Shown: one piece after another, positions 35,830 to 48,134 of the stretch
Position numbering within the stretch: position 1 is the stretch's first letter
Layout of the letters: every line of letters starts with the position of its first letter
Source of the DNA: Gordionus sp. m RMFG-2023
Lineage: Eukaryota > Nematomorpha > Gordioida > Chordodea > Parachordodidae
DNA length: 64,000 nucleotides
NCBI RefSeq assembly: GCF_954871325.1
Contig: NC_088775.1
Span: 16,717,561 to 16,781,560, forward strand
Reading direction: 5' to 3'
The notes under the pieces: generated by a model
The model's input: only the letters and a program-made list of their open reading frames with translations
Told to the model about the DNA's origin: nothing
The model's database searches: none
Translations under genes and position numbers: made by a program

Positions 35830-37170
35830 TCCTAGGCCAGAATCTACAACTTTGTTCAATAAATCATTATTTATATAGAATCGGTATTAAGGTTCTCAGA
35901 CCTGATTAAACTGGAATCAAAAGATTCAGAGGGGATTGTCTCTACCCTACTGGATCTTCTTAAATCCCCTGTTTTTTAACAAAAATTAAACTCTTATAAG
36001 CCATGGCCCAGTGTCATTATTGGGGAATAAATCTGGTATAGCATGTGCCTCTATACACTATATCTAACGATACCCAGGCATTGTTTAAATCACCGTTAAA
36101 AGTATTACAGATATTAATAACTTTAAAAGTCTTTATATAGTTATTTATATCACCAGTCTAGCAAAAATCAAAAGGCGTTGGATCAAATAGCATTTGAATC
36201 GGGTATTTAGTTGCTGAAAATTGGAAGAGTACTTGATGTAGGATGGGTGCAGTCTTCCTTCATACTGCTAAGGCAGTTTAGAATAATAATATGACCCTGG
36301 TATACACATTTCAAAATTTAGCAAATTCTAGCAATTGCAAAATTTAACGGGCTATTCACGTGATTAAAAGTAGTGAATTTATCAGATTTCGCAATGATGT
36401 ATGGTCTATTTTAATTATCCAATCTATCTTTAAGGCTTCAGACAAGAATAATCAGTTTACCTAAAAAATCAATAAAGCGATTCGTTTTCTAAAGTAGTTG
36501 TATATGTCTAAGATTCTAAATCTCTTATAATTTCTAAATGAATATTTAATATTTCTAAAGGAGAACACATGAAAATAGCTCTAGAAGATAGGGAAATAAA
36601 TAAACTTGGGTTAGTAATATTGAAGGAAAATAGGCACTCTTGTATCATCGAAATTCAATTTATTACTACCTTAATAGACAATATTCAAAATAGGCTTATG
36701 GATGCTAATTCCTATTGCTAAAAATGCTATATTACATTTCAGAGTTATTTTCTTAGCTATCTTGTATGGAATATTTATAAAATGATAAGTGGCCAGAATA
36801 CACTCAGAATCATTATAGAGAAGAGCAAATTAAACCACTTTGTTTGCGACTAGCTCGATGTGGATCTTGCAATAAATGGGATGAGGGAATATATTGATGA
36901 TAATAATGAAAGTAATAAATGCCTCAGTGATTTGAAAGTTTCAAAACTGTACTAACACAATTCCATGTAGTACTGTTGAATGTAAGCATGGCTTTCACCA
37001 TATGAATGTCATTATGATGGATTTGTATGAAAGTTTTATGATAAAACAGTTTCTAGTTTAATGATGGTAAACGTTAATGGGCCTCCTATCAGTCAGTGGA
37101 ATTCTCTCCGTATAAAGTCTGCAAATGAAAACTAATCAAGGAAACCTAATATTAAAAATAGAAAAAGATT
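35830..37170 (+). pseudogene. Decayed hAT transposase
   Basis: Scattered frames on + match the family of domesticated-like hAT transposases with a DUF4371-type core. LLKIGRVLDVGWVQSSF lies near 36215, corresponding to the usual KIGR.LDVRWVASS stretch. The C-terminal dimerisation region STVECKHGFHHMNVIMMDLY is near 36975, followed by GPPISQWNSLRIKSANEN near 37080. Many stops lie between them. No termini or target duplication were found. It differs in subfamily from the other hAT copies here. Confidence 0.7.
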
Positions 37171-37948
37171 CGCTATGGCGAATATTGAAAAAAAAATATT
37201 TACTATTATTTCTATTTAATTATATATATTACATGGGATAATGATTAAGAAAAAATTTCCAATACTAAAAAAATCGATTTTTGATGTAATACAATCAAAC
37301 AAAATTTAGTATCAAAGGATCTTTTTAAGATTGGTATTTACTTTTGAAATGATTTAAAAAATCATTAACAAGTCTATCTCGGGGTATGTATATTAGAGGT
37401 AGATAGAGTCTAAAAGCTCTGCCCCCAAAAATTAGGCAAAATTATTTTATGGTCTTGACAAAAATAATTGCACGATATAAAAACCTTTTCAAAAATTTCC
37501 ACTAAGATCACCGCTGACTTCTAATATATATATATATATATGATATTTAGTGAATTTATTTTACTGGTAAATTATCTCTAAGATATTTATTTTGTCAAAA
37601 ATATAATTAATTGACAAATTAATTAAAATACTGAAAAGAAATCATGCAATATAATATTGAAAAAAAGTTTTATTTATACTGAATTTTATGATACTGGGGG
37701 GTGGTATAGTATTATTTATACTTATAATTTTAAAAAATACTGACAATATTGTTATTATTATACTAATAAAATATTTTCAAACCCACCGATTTCAAATAAA
37801 ATACTGAAGAACTAAGATAACAACCTATTTTAAATTTTAAAAACAATGTATAGACATCGGATTTTTTTACCTTAAAAAATATAAGATATTAGTGATATTT
37901 TACATAATTTAATCGGTATTAAGTTTTCGAATATTTTTATAAATATAC

Positions 37949-40026
37949 CTCTAAATTTGTGTTCTTTGTTTTCAATAATAATATTATGAAATTTCCTCCT
38001 ATGTATCCTAAGACGGTTGCTAAACCACCAGCTACAAGCATACCCCTCATTCCAAGTTTTATTCTAGTTAAAGCTCCCACGATTCCACTTGCCATTGCAA
38101 AATTTGAAGCACAGTGCTTTTCTCTGTATCCAGAGATGGCAAAACTACCAAAAAGCATTGAACCTATTATTAATAAATTGCATAAACAATGTTGAAATTC
38201 TCAAAATAATTTATCTCAATTTAAATTTAAGATTATGATCAACTTGTTTTAAATAATGTAAACATAAGTTAAAAATTCTAATTTTAAATTCTCTCTTATA
38301 GTGGAAGATACAATGGTCTAAACCTATTTGAAATACCTCAAAGTATAAACATATTCGAACCCTAACAATTATAATGTAAACGTTTTTTACAGGCCTAAAA
38401 CCTAATTACAATGGGGAGAGAGGGGGTGATGGTTAAATTTTTGGCAGCATCATCATATCATGAATTTTAATGGCTTATATTTTTCTAAAATTTATATTAT
38501 AGATAATGACGTAACTATGGTAAAAGCAATGGAATATTAAACAATTTTTAAAATTTGAAAAATAGGATCTGACAGGAAATGTATTTCCAATATGTGTAGA
38601 AATAAATTAAACCATAAACTTTTGTGTATTTTTTTTAAAATTTATATTATTTTGGTTCTTAAATTTTTTTTATATATAGGTTCATGCAATGTTATTTAGT
38701 TTTATACAAACATAGTACATTCATTAAATAAAAAAATTTATATGAAAAATCAACATAAAAATAGGATATAAATTAAAAGTATTTTAAACAGTTCTAGGCA
38801 GACTCTTTCTTTCTAACAGCATGAGTTTCTTTCTTTCACTCTATACACGTTGAGATACATTTTCGGTCAAATAAAAATTTTTGAATTTTAAATTCGCTCT
38901 CTAAATAATATAAAATTGAGATATTCCGAATCCCAAAGAATTTCTCCTAATACGACATATATATAATCTATTTTAGAAACCCCCCTCCTCTTGCTTTTGT
39001 ATATAAAAGGGGAGGGAAAATTATGCCGTTTTTTCATTTGCTGCTTCTTTCTCTCTTTTTTGTTAAATTAACTAATGATGCCTACATTCATCCCTAGTTT
39101 CCATCTATTACAAAATCTATCTCAATAAACAGTTTTTGATAAGGTAAAATTTAAAAGCACATAAATTTTTATGTCATTATCTGAAATGCAGGGCACCTTT
39201 TTAGGCGATATCGATATCGAAACTGTTATCTCCAAAAATAAAGTACCTGCCAATACCATAGATAACGATGTTAAAAATAATAAATATAGGAAGTAAAAAA
39301 AATTATATATAGAAATCATGGTAATTGGACAAAAAATCCCTAAAATGGAGAATATGAATTCCATAAATTTTTTTTAATATTAAGTTGATGTTAAAAAAAA
39401 AAATATTTTTAAGAGATGAACCAACCACGTGGACGAGGTTAAGGTAAGAGAAGTTAGATATGGTTAATTATTTTTTTAAAAAAATTGAATATAAATTGTT
39501 AGTATTTTTTCTTCAATTTTAAAAAAAAAATTCTATGGAAAATTTTATTCCTTTTTTTTATTTACAAGAAATTTATTTCCGAGGTAAGTATGCCCGAATT
39601 TTGCTAGTGGGGATCTTTGTCTGGGATTCAGAAAATACATTACATATATTTTAAAAAAATACCGAGAAAGAAGGTGTTTTTCATGGCTTGCCTGGAAGCG
39701 TGCAGTGAATTGTCCAAAATCATGTTATCCATGAGTTTCCTTTTAGCTTGAATATTACTTTCGAACAAGGTTATTTGGTTCCTATCTAAGAATCTCGTTT
39801 TGTAGTAATTCTTATTAAGCAAGAATGACCAAATAAAGACGCAAGCGTAGGCCGTGAACGTCGTTTTAGATATGAATAAAAGGGCTGGACTAAGGCCTGG
39901 TTCCTCCTCGTTGTTAATGAATGGCGATTTCATTTTCCCAAAAATTTTGAAACATTCGTCTTGAAAAGAGGTATCGTCGGTTGGTTTGGTTATTACAGCT
40001 TTGTCAAAAATTACTTCTACCTTGTC
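37949..40026 (-). CDS. TIMMDC1: TIMMDC1-like complex I assembly factor (two exons recognised)
   Basis: TIMMDC1 is an inner-membrane protein of the Tim17/22/23 family that helps assemble the membrane arm of respiratory complex I. Two exons were recognised on the minus strand. The first, 40026-39663 (phase 0 in, phase 1 out), reads DECFKIFGK, SPALLFISKTTFTAYACVF (first membrane helix) and NIQAKRKLMDNM. The second, 38163-37949 (phase 1 in, phase 0 out), reads SGYREKHCASNFAMASGIVG and ALTRIKLGMRGMLVAGGLAT. These match the R/K-x2-YR.K..LS.F..AG...G.L.RI..GLRGL pattern of the family, with glycine-rich helices. The two join in frame across a 1499-bp intron, but compared with the human protein about ten residues are missing at the join, so a small phase-1 exon may be hidden there. 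The N-terminal exon and the charged C-terminal tail were not found. It lies downstream of INTS2 on the same strand. Confidence 0.75.
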
Positions 40027-40160
40027 CTATAAATATAAAAATTGGATTTCTAAAGGTCGGCGCGGCCCAAATCAACCCGTTATAAATTTTTGGAAATGTT
40101 CCTGACCCAGTTTAAAAAAGAATTTTGAAAATGTTATCCGGCCCGATCCACAATATTTTT
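40027..40160. repeat. GC-rich repeat patch
   Basis: GGCGCGGCCCAAATCAACCC and TTATCCGGCCCGATCCAC alternate with AT filler. It resembles the interior of the 53406-53801 MITE. It lies in the intron or 5' region upstream of the first recognised TIMMDC1 exon. Confidence 0.4.
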
Positions 40161-40879
40161 TTTAATATAGGCGAAGGATATAAATATGCCCAATTCTAAG
40201 TTTTTAATTTTTTTTTAATAAATAAGTATGTATAATTGCGCTAATTTTTTTTCAAATGGAAGGGAAAAAAAATTACGGAGAAATTAGAGAATCTCTTTTT
40301 TTTAAAAAAAATTACATTTAAAAAAATTTTAGACTTGTTTTTATGTTTTTTCACTATTTTTTTAAAAAAAAATTTTTTTTCTTTTTAGGGCAGGCACTAC
40401 TGGGTAATTTCTATATTTTTAGCTGTTTAAGCAAAATTTTAGACGGCTAATAACTTGATTTAGTCGAAAACTATCACTTTAGCCTGGGGTTTTTCTTATA
40501 AAGATAGCAGCTCAAATTTGGAAGAAACTAATATAAATTAGAAAGCCTTAATGTTAACAGATTATCTCCGGTAAACGCCTGAAGATTGAGCCGAATTAAC
40601 CATTAACCAACTATAATCACTAGTAACGCTTTTAATATTTTAAGAAAAATAATTATATAAAAATTATAAAATATCGAAACTTAAGAGTGTAATTTAATAT
40701 TATTAAAATAGTAATATTTTCAATAGGACACATTTAAAGACAAACAGACATGAATGAGGATCGTTTTCAAGAATCCGATTATAATCATCTCATTGCCTAG
40801 CAACTGAGTATCGTTTCGAATTGAAATAATTTTACAACTTACACATTTAAAAATGATACATATATAAAGCAGCTTTGCT

Positions 40880-41085
40880 AAAAGGCTCGATTTATCCTAT
40901 CTTTAAAACGGTTAACTCAACATTTTAGCCAAAAGTTTAAATTATCCAAGTTTGGAGATTTTGCCCACAGATGGCAGAAAGGTTTTGAAACTTATTGGCA
41001 AATTTCGAAGCTTTAGTAATAAAATTGTTATTTAGCCGTTTTTTAAAAATTGGGGCTAAATCGAACCGTTTATAAACACTAAAAA
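40880..41085. mobile_element. Palindromic MITE family, copy B
   Basis: The left arm GGCTCGATTT..TTTAAAACGGTTAACTCAA pairs with the right TTATTTAGCCGTTTTTTAAA..GGGGCTAAATCGAACCG. The centre GAGATTTTGCCCACAGATGG followed by CAGAAAGG is the best-preserved example of the family core. Confidence 0.7.
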
Positions 41086-41556
41086 TTTAAAATGATACTC
41101 TAGAAGTTTCTGATAATTAATGCTTATAAGGTAAAATGCTATGTGCTGGCCCCAAATTTTAAATAAATTCACTTAAATAATTTTAAAAATGTCCATAAAT
41201 TTTAGTTAACATATATAAGAAAATTTATTGCTAATAAGTATAAAGATAAAAAATTATAAAGCAATGCAAAATCGGTCTTGGATCAATTTAAGTTAATATC
41301 GAATAAGTAAAAAATTGACTTATAAAATATAAATTTGGAATGGAGAAAATGAACTAATTTAATTTTTTAACCATATACCTTACACTAATTTTTACGACAT
41401 TAAATGATTGTATTGTAATTGATCATAATTAAGGCAAAACTATAAAATAAAATATTTTATTATCATATATAAATTCTATATTACATAACCATTTATATAT
41501 AAATATAATTAGCACAATATATTTTTCATTTAGGTCAAAATGGGGGGGGGGGGGTA

Positions 41557-44500
41557 TCAAATTAAATTAAACTCCGATATGATGGCAACATATGTAGCCA
41601 CGATCTCCTTAGCCATTTTATCAAAGTCGACGGCATGATCCGCATCCATATTATTGCTATCATAATATTTATTTAACGCTTTTCCATTGATATGATCGAC
41701 ATTACTTTCCAGGCGAAAAGTGTGACAATTAACGACGTTTTCTATATTAACTAGCTTCCCCAATTGTACTAATATTTTAAGGCAAGGTTCTAGAAAAAAC
41801 GGAAATGAGCGGCAAAGAATCACTAAGGGTGGCAACGTTTGCAGGAGAAAGCGCAAACGATCGTCGGTTGATAAATAGCGATTCAGATTACCCGTTTCCA
41901 GTATGGTCGAGATCGCCTTAACACACACGTTACAAATATCCATCAATTTAGGTAGAGCGTAATACCGGGAAAGATTAAAGGCTAAGTGGATGCCAAAAAT
42001 TTTAGCTTGCAATGAGGGGTCCTTCAGTACCAAATCGAGAACAAAATCCATACATATATGAATCGAAGGTACATTAGCGACTAAGGTTGGAATTAGGGCA
42101 AGCGCGTAACCCTGCGTATGAATCTCCTTAACGAGAGCCGGTTCGTCTATGAAACGTTGATGCAGATGACAACAAACCAGGGTCTCCAACTCCTTACGGT
42201 TAAATGATCGGGCTAAGGGTAAGGATTCCAGGCATGTTTTTCGACCAAAATCAAGCGTTTCGATGAGTATTTGTAGAACCACACATTCCTGAACAAACGT
42301 AAGGTTGGAAACAATGTCCTCTCGCTCTGTCTGAACCCCGTTTAGATATTTGGAATAAAAATTTAAAGAGAATGATAGGGAGTACTCACACGTTTTTATT
42401 ATCAAAGAGAGAGTCAAGGGATTTTCGAAGTAGCTTGGCTCACCTCTGAGGCATATCAAGGGATCGAGCGCCAAATGGGTCATCTTAGCATATATTTGTT
42501 TAAAATCGTGAGATTTCATCATACTAAGTTCACTAGTTTTGGACTGCATCAAAGACGTGAGAGTATTGGAGATGAAGGTAAATGATGTGCCGTTAAAGGT
42601 TATAAGTGATCTAAAGGCTTCAATGAGCCTCAATTTATAAGGAGTGAAACAAAAGATGTCTAATTTTAAAGCCAAGGGCGACAAATGTTCTATCAAGCGA
42701 CACAACATTTGATTAAGCAAAGAAAACTCTGTAATGTTGATTAAGGCAGGAGCCAATTCGGACACCCACTCACTGGATATGTCATTAGCCATCAAGTAAT
42801 GTGTAAGAGTTTTTAGTGTGCAAGAGTCATACCCATATTTAAAAGGGTGGTAGTAGTAGATTAAGGGCTGTGAGATCCATTCATTTATTATACATAAATA
42901 GGAATGATTATTCATGATCAAAGAGAGTAGGATGGAGGGCAAATTGCCGTAATCTTTATAATTTTGAATGGAATACATGATATAATGCTTGATAGGTATT
43001 TGATTAATGAGACTGATAAAATTTAATTCCAAGGCTAGTGGGGGTGAGAAGTATTGTGATTTGGGGTCAATTAACATATCCTCATAAAAAAGCAGATAAT
43101 AAAGCATTAACAAATGAGGGGCTAAATTGAATCTGGGTCCCAAATTTTTAAATCCAAGCATATCCAAAATTTTGTGTTCATTAAAAAGGTGGCATTTTAC
43201 TTGCGTCAATTTATAGTTGCTTAAAATGACATAAATAAAGTTTTCAATCATAACAATAAATGAGGGATGAAGTGGAATACTGGCATTTAATATTTGATCA
43301 TGGATCCAAGGTTGCATAATAATTTTATGACAAAATGAAAATTTGCTTTTGAGCAAATGTATCATGCAAATGAGAGGAGATATCCCTGGACTATGAGAAT
43401 TTAAATTTTTTGTTATCGATAATGTTTTCCCATAATAAATCAATGTTTTTTCATCAAATGTGATTTTATTTAATATGTGCTTTATTCTAACAATTGCATG
43501 GGGCTTGATGTGAACTTTAATTCCTAAACACTTTGATACTATTTCTGATAAATGATTCATTTGATTATTAACAAATAATATCATGTGCAAAAAAAGTTCC
43601 TTGATCGATGAAGATATTTCATTGCTCGGACCTTCATTTTTTAACATTACAAACCATTCAAATATTTTTTGTTGATTATTATCATTTATTAACAATGGAC
43701 AATAAAAGAGTACACAAATTGAAGTAATAATAAATTTAGAAAAATATAAATTTATACAAGAAACTGATGTTGCTAAGTTTGTAATTTTTTCTATTTCCTT
43801 ATTGGTAAATTTCAAATTGAGATTCATTTTAAAAATACAATACAATTTAAGGAACATACTTAATAATAATATTGTACTCTCATTTAAATAACACTGATCA
43901 TTATATATATCGGAGAACAATTGAATAATAGAATGTTGATAATTTTCAATATAATCAAAATAAAGATTATTTTGATCCTTTTTCAGTTGCAAAAATATCC
44001 AACCAGAAGGTTTTCCATCATTGTTAATTTCAAGAATTAGTGAAAAAAAATAAATTAATTTATTCAATTTTTCTATTTTCCCTTTATCTGGTGAGTAAAA
44101 GATAAGTTTATGCATAAGATATAGAATTAATTCCAAAAATTTTCGTTTGTGTATGCACATATTACATAGCATTTTAATTTTTATAGGTTTATCTTTATAT
44201 ATTCCATAAATTAAATAGATTTTTCTGTTTTTAACAAATTGATTATTTGCTGAATTGTGAAGTAAAATTTTGTGAAATTTTGACAAGGAAAAGGGACAGT
44301 TTTTAATAAATTTTTGAAACAGGTATAATCCTTGGTTGAGATATAATAAACTATTGCAAAAGGTTTGATAATTTAGATAATCATTATCAATAAAATTAAT
44401 TCCAAGTATACAAAATATATCTGATATTTCTTGACTTTCAAACATATAATCAAATATTTCTGACTTAACAAAATTATTTGATCCTGCTTCGGCAATTATA

Positions 44501-44832
44501 TCAATCCTCTTCAGCTCTTTATAAATTAATAACAATTTGTCAAATGGGTTACAATATAAGAATGTGTTTACTCTAGCAAACAATTCATCAATTAACATTT
44601 TATTTTCATTAACAACCCGCCTCTTGTTTATTGATTTATTTATTTTGTGCATTTCACAGGAAACATTATATTTATCCAGCATAAAATATTTTGATATATC
44701 ATTGCTATCTTCAAATTTATTAATTAAATTGAATATAAAATCATTTTCGAAATTTTTAGAGTAAAAACATTTAAGCAATATGGAAAGGTTTTCTCGATTA
44801 AAATTGTTGTTTAAAACTAAATTCATCTCCAT
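41557..44832 (-). CDS. INTS2: Integrator complex subunit 2
   Basis: INTS2 is a helical-repeat scaffold subunit of Integrator, the nuclear complex that cleaves snRNA and other nascent transcripts and attenuates RNA polymerase II. The frame is 1091 codons with no intron (human about 1204). Matches to animal INTS2 from memory: CLGIKVHIKPHAIVRIK (about residue 440), PLHPSFIVMIENFI (520), QIPIKHYIMYSIQ (612), CIINEWI near 660, DPLICLRGEP (792), NVPSIHICMDFVLDLVL (920) and YALPKLMDICNVCV (960). The N-terminal third is divergent, very AT-rich and Asn/Ile/Lys-rich. The last 350 codons are clearly richer in G+C and better conserved. The ATG at 44832 is preceded by an in-frame TAA 15 bases upstream, so the start is well placed. 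A run of 12-13 C (G on +) lies just after the stop. TIMMDC1 lies downstream on the same strand, about 1.5 kb away. Confidence 0.95.
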   Translation of the reverse strand: MEMNLVLNNNFNRENLSILLKCFYSKNFENDFIFNLINKFEDSNDISKYFMLDKYNVSCEMHKINKSINKRRVVNENKMLIDELFARVNTFLYCNPFDKLLLIYKELKRIDIIAEAGSNNFVKSEIFDYMFESQEISDIFCILGINFIDNDYLNYQTFCNSLLYLNQGLYLFQKFIKNCPFSLSKFHKILLHNSANNQFVKNRKIYLIYGIYKDKPIKIKMLCNMCIHKRKFLELILYLMHKLIFYSPDKGKIEKLNKLIYFFSLILEINNDGKPSGWIFLQLKKDQNNLYFDYIENYQHSIIQLFSDIYNDQCYLNESTILLLSMFLKLYCIFKMNLNLKFTNKEIEKITNLATSVSCINLYFSKFIITSICVLFYCPLLINDNNQQKIFEWFVMLKNEGPSNEISSSIKELFLHMILFVNNQMNHLSEIVSKCLGIKVHIKPHAIVRIKHILNKITFDEKTLIYYGKTLSITKNLNSHSPGISPLICMIHLLKSKFSFCHKIIMQPWIHDQILNASIPLHPSFIVMIENFIYVILSNYKLTQVKCHLFNEHKILDMLGFKNLGPRFNLAPHLLMLYYLLFYEDMLIDPKSQYFSPPLALELNFISLINQIPIKHYIMYSIQNYKDYGNLPSILLSLIMNNHSYLCIINEWISQPLIYYYHPFKYGYDSCTLKTLTHYLMANDISSEWVSELAPALINITEFSLLNQMLCRLIEHLSPLALKLDIFCFTPYKLRLIEAFRSLITFNGTSFTFISNTLTSLMQSKTSELSMMKSHDFKQIYAKMTHLALDPLICLRGEPSYFENPLTLSLIIKTCEYSLSFSLNFYSKYLNGVQTEREDIVSNLTFVQECVVLQILIETLDFGRKTCLESLPLARSFNRKELETLVCCHLHQRFIDEPALVKEIHTQGYALALIPTLVANVPSIHICMDFVLDLVLKDPSLQAKIFGIHLAFNLSRYYALPKLMDICNVCVKAISTILETGNLNRYLSTDDRLRFLLQTLPPLVILCRSFPFFLEPCLKILVQLGKLVNIENVVNCHTFRLESNVDHINGKALNKYYDSNNMDADHAVDFDKMAKEIVATYVAIISEFNLI

Positions 44833-45069
44833 ATTAATATTCAGTTAATTTATATAAACATGTGTAAAAAATTACCTTTTCCATAATTATGAACCGCACC
44901 ACTCAAGGGTTATCATTTAATCTATCTAAAAACGAAATTTGCTCGAATCAAAATGTTCAAATATGGGAGATTTTTTAATTGAAATATTATCAAACAAGTG
45001 TCTGAAGTAGAGAGTAGGAATAAAGGTTAGAAAAAGAGATATAGGGCTTGTAATACTTTGTTAAATAAT

Positions 45070-45172
45070 ATATTATACCATATGATATATTATACCATAT
45101 GATATATTATACCATATGATATATTATACCATATGATATATTATACCATATATTATACCATATGATATATAT
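45070..45172. repeat. 17-bp tandem repeat upstream of INTS2
   Basis: The unit TATTATACCATATGATA occurs about five times, with one unit shortened to 12 bp. It contains the palindrome CATATG. It lies about 240 bp upstream of the INTS2 start codon, in the likely promoter region; a regulatory role is not shown. Confidence 0.95.
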
Positions 45173-47299
45173 GTATATATATATCGATCCATGTATTTGA
45201 TTTAACGTGATTAGATTTGAAATGATCGTCTAATTTTCTTCATAGAAATATTTTTTGAACTGCTTAAATTTGGAGAAATATATATTAACTCCTTAGAGGA
45301 CATCATAAACAAACAAAGTCAAAGTAATTATTTCGATTTCACTTTCAGAGTATGCAAAGTTCATTAAAATGCTATTAACAGTTCCCATACAGAACTGTCA
45401 CGTCTTAAATCTCATTTATTCCACGATTAAACAGCAAAGGTTAAGTTATATCTCAATTTTGAATCTTTAAGGAAGAAGCAAAAGTACTTGATTTAAGGAT
45501 AATGAATATTCTTATACACAAGAAGAATATAAACAATCATTTATTATATAATATTATTCATATAATAAAATATATATATTTTTTAGTCATATCTGCCATA
45601 AAAAAACATTAAGGAAAATAAAATATAAGATCAATACCAAATTAGATTTACAAGCTATTTTTTGCTAATTTTTTTTTACAATTGATTCAAATTTGATTAA
45701 GCTTTTTTCAAGTTTAGAATATATCCTTAAAAAAAATTTCAACCATCATAGAAATTTCTTTATAATTGGACCCATTTTTAAATAATATTCTTAAAATATA
45801 ATTTCTTTTATTCTTTATTATCGTGTATAAAATATTTTTAAGTTCAAGATTCAATTTTACTTTTTTAATATCTGTCAAGGCCCTATAATTCAGTGAGGTT
45901 ACAAATAAATAATTTTATATCAATGAAGGTATTTGGAAGTACCCTCTTAACAGGGATATTGAAACCCCCTAAATCCATAACGATATAACCCACTACCTTC
46001 TTCCTCCTTTTTACTCCATTCTTACCTTCTCCTACCACTCTCATTATCACATGATCAAAATTAGCGAAAAGGGAAAATCTAAATTACTAAATTAGCGGAG
46101 AAAGGAAATTTGAATTAAAATTACGCCCTACACTTTACCCTCACCCCTTCCCTTTCCCACTCGATTTCAATAATGATCCTGCGTCATGGGCTCTCTTTCA
46201 TGAGTCCCTTTTTCAAAATCCATAATCGGTATCTATGTTATATTTGCATCATTCATATTTAAGCTAGTAGGGGAGTCAGCGTTATTGGCTTAGGTAGATC
46301 TAGAGTGCAATGATATTGGTTTCCTTCTTTCGATTTAATAAATATTTTTTATTTAAAATTGACTCACTAGCCTGTAATAAATTCATATTATCATTCAATT
46401 TCACATTTGAAATGTGAGATTAACCAATTAGTTATGTTCAGAAATAAATCATTCAATTACCCAAGCTTTTGATAGAGATATTTATGTTTAAATATTTTTT
46501 TTAATATATACTTTTTAATTTATTTATTTTGTAAAAAATTAGTTAAAAATAATATACATTATTTATTTTTCAATGTGTTTCTATGATATATCCCATTTAT
46601 TAAATTTTACTAGTTTAAATTATTCACGATTTGTCTATATTTGCGGTTTAGTAGGAAGCTTGTAATAAGCAAAAAACAGAGTATATGGTAATAGGTATAG
46701 TTGAAACAGGCAGCATCTACATAAATGAATAGCAAGTCTTCGAAATTATAAGCTGTAAATAGTTCCACTCAGGGTTGCCATGTATATTACATTACATTGA
46801 CAAGTACACTTCTATAATTTTAATAGTTTGGATATCTATCACACTCAACTCAACTACCACATTTTTTAAATTTCAGAAATATGCCACAAAAATTCACACA
46901 AAATCTCCTACATTCTACAAAAATTTTCAAAAATCATCTTTTAAAAATGTTTGCATAATAAATATTATTGATTATGACCAAAAAAGATATTTGATAATCA
47001 ATAAATTCAACCCTTTTTCCATTGGATCAACTATTCTTGTTATGATTAATCTGATAACCAATAAAAGAAAAGGATTTTATAGCGATAGCATTTTAGATAA
47101 TTTGTATATTTTAAAATGATAAAACAATCATATTTAAAATTAAAACTGTTCTATTTTAATAAATATTTAGATTTTAGGCTTAAGAATTAAAAGAGGTTTC
47201 CCCAGAAAATTTTTTTTTACGAAAATCTTCCATAATTGATTAATTTTTACATAAAATTAATGGTCAATCGAGAGAGAAATAAGGAATAAAATTAACTAA
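45173..47299. other. Intergenic DNA without a recognised gene
   Basis: A pyrimidine-rich patch occupies 45985-46160. A 115-codon frame at 46775-47119 has no recognised relatives. No RNA gene or element boundary was seen. Confidence 0.5.
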
Positions 47300-47690
47300 A
47301 GACGGCTAAGGTAAAGAAACTTATTGGGAAGTGCTCTCTGGCAAAAGAATTTCTAACAAATTAAAGGGGAAAATACAGGATTCCATAGTACAATCAAACC
47401 AAATGTCCTATATAGTTTGGAAACATTACCGAGCAAAGAATCAGACAAAAGAAACTTGCAGACAATGGAGCTGAGATTGCTGAAAGTGAATGCAGGGGCA
47501 TCAAAAAAGGATAAGATACGAAATACAAATAAAGATAGCATCCATTAAAGCAAAGATTGAATCGCTAATCGGGCATGCGATGAGAATGTTTAAAACTATA
47601 TAGGAAACAAGGTTAGGAGTCTAGAAGTGATGGGTAAGCGAAAGAAAGGAAGATTAAAACTCAATAATGCCTATAAAGTTAAAGCCAAAT
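47300..47690 (+). mobile_element. RTE-like LINE 3' fragment
   Basis: The stretch 47384-47546 reads VLYSLETLPSKESDKRNLQ and TMELRLLKVNAGASKKDKIR. This corresponds to the conserved C-terminal segment after the reverse transcriptase of RTE/craft-type LINEs, VLLYGSE.W..K..DE.RL...EMRMLR...G..R.DRIRN (from memory). Beyond it, KAKIESLIGHAMRMFKT and a KRKKGR-rich end continue the family pattern in other frames. It is short and inactive. Confidence 0.6.
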
Positions 47691-48134
47691 CACATAATAT
47701 AAATTTAATAAAATAAATTGTATAAATGATATAAAATGGAAAAAGGTATTGAAAAAACTTGCCATCTAAAAAAGTGAGACTTAAAATGGGAAATTTTTTT
47801 TTCAGAATCTTGGGTTGATTCCGAATCTGAGGATATCATTTCAGAGGCAATTTCACTTTACTTTGTGCCAAAAGATGATTTGTTTATTTTCGCGCCTTTT
47901 CTATGTAAAAAAAAAGAAGATGTTATATAATGGTTAATTGATTCTTATGAATTTTGCATTATAGTTTAATTGCTAAATTATACCAGTATATTATTTTTTG
48001 ATATATAAATTGATGAAATAAAATTGTATTTTTAAAGTTTTTTTTTTTTGATATAAAATTTTATTTAATATATAGTTTTCTCACATCAAATATAAAATAA
48101 AAATAAAACAATATTATATAAAAACCGAGGTGGG

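Noticed and set aside
39122-39364. Hydrophobic 80-codon minus-strand frame within the TIMMDC1 intron, considered as the missing exon
   Set aside because: It does not resemble the expected family segment and has no convincing acceptor and donor in the right phase.
44537-44764. Plus-strand frame over the start of INTS2
   Set aside because: It is an antisense shadow of the long INTS2 coding frame.
46775-47119. A 115-codon frame, with a following GLRIKRGFPRKFFF stretch that hinted at a mitochondrial ribosomal protein
   Set aside because: The possible splice sites do not join in phase, and the resemblance is too weak to name a gene.
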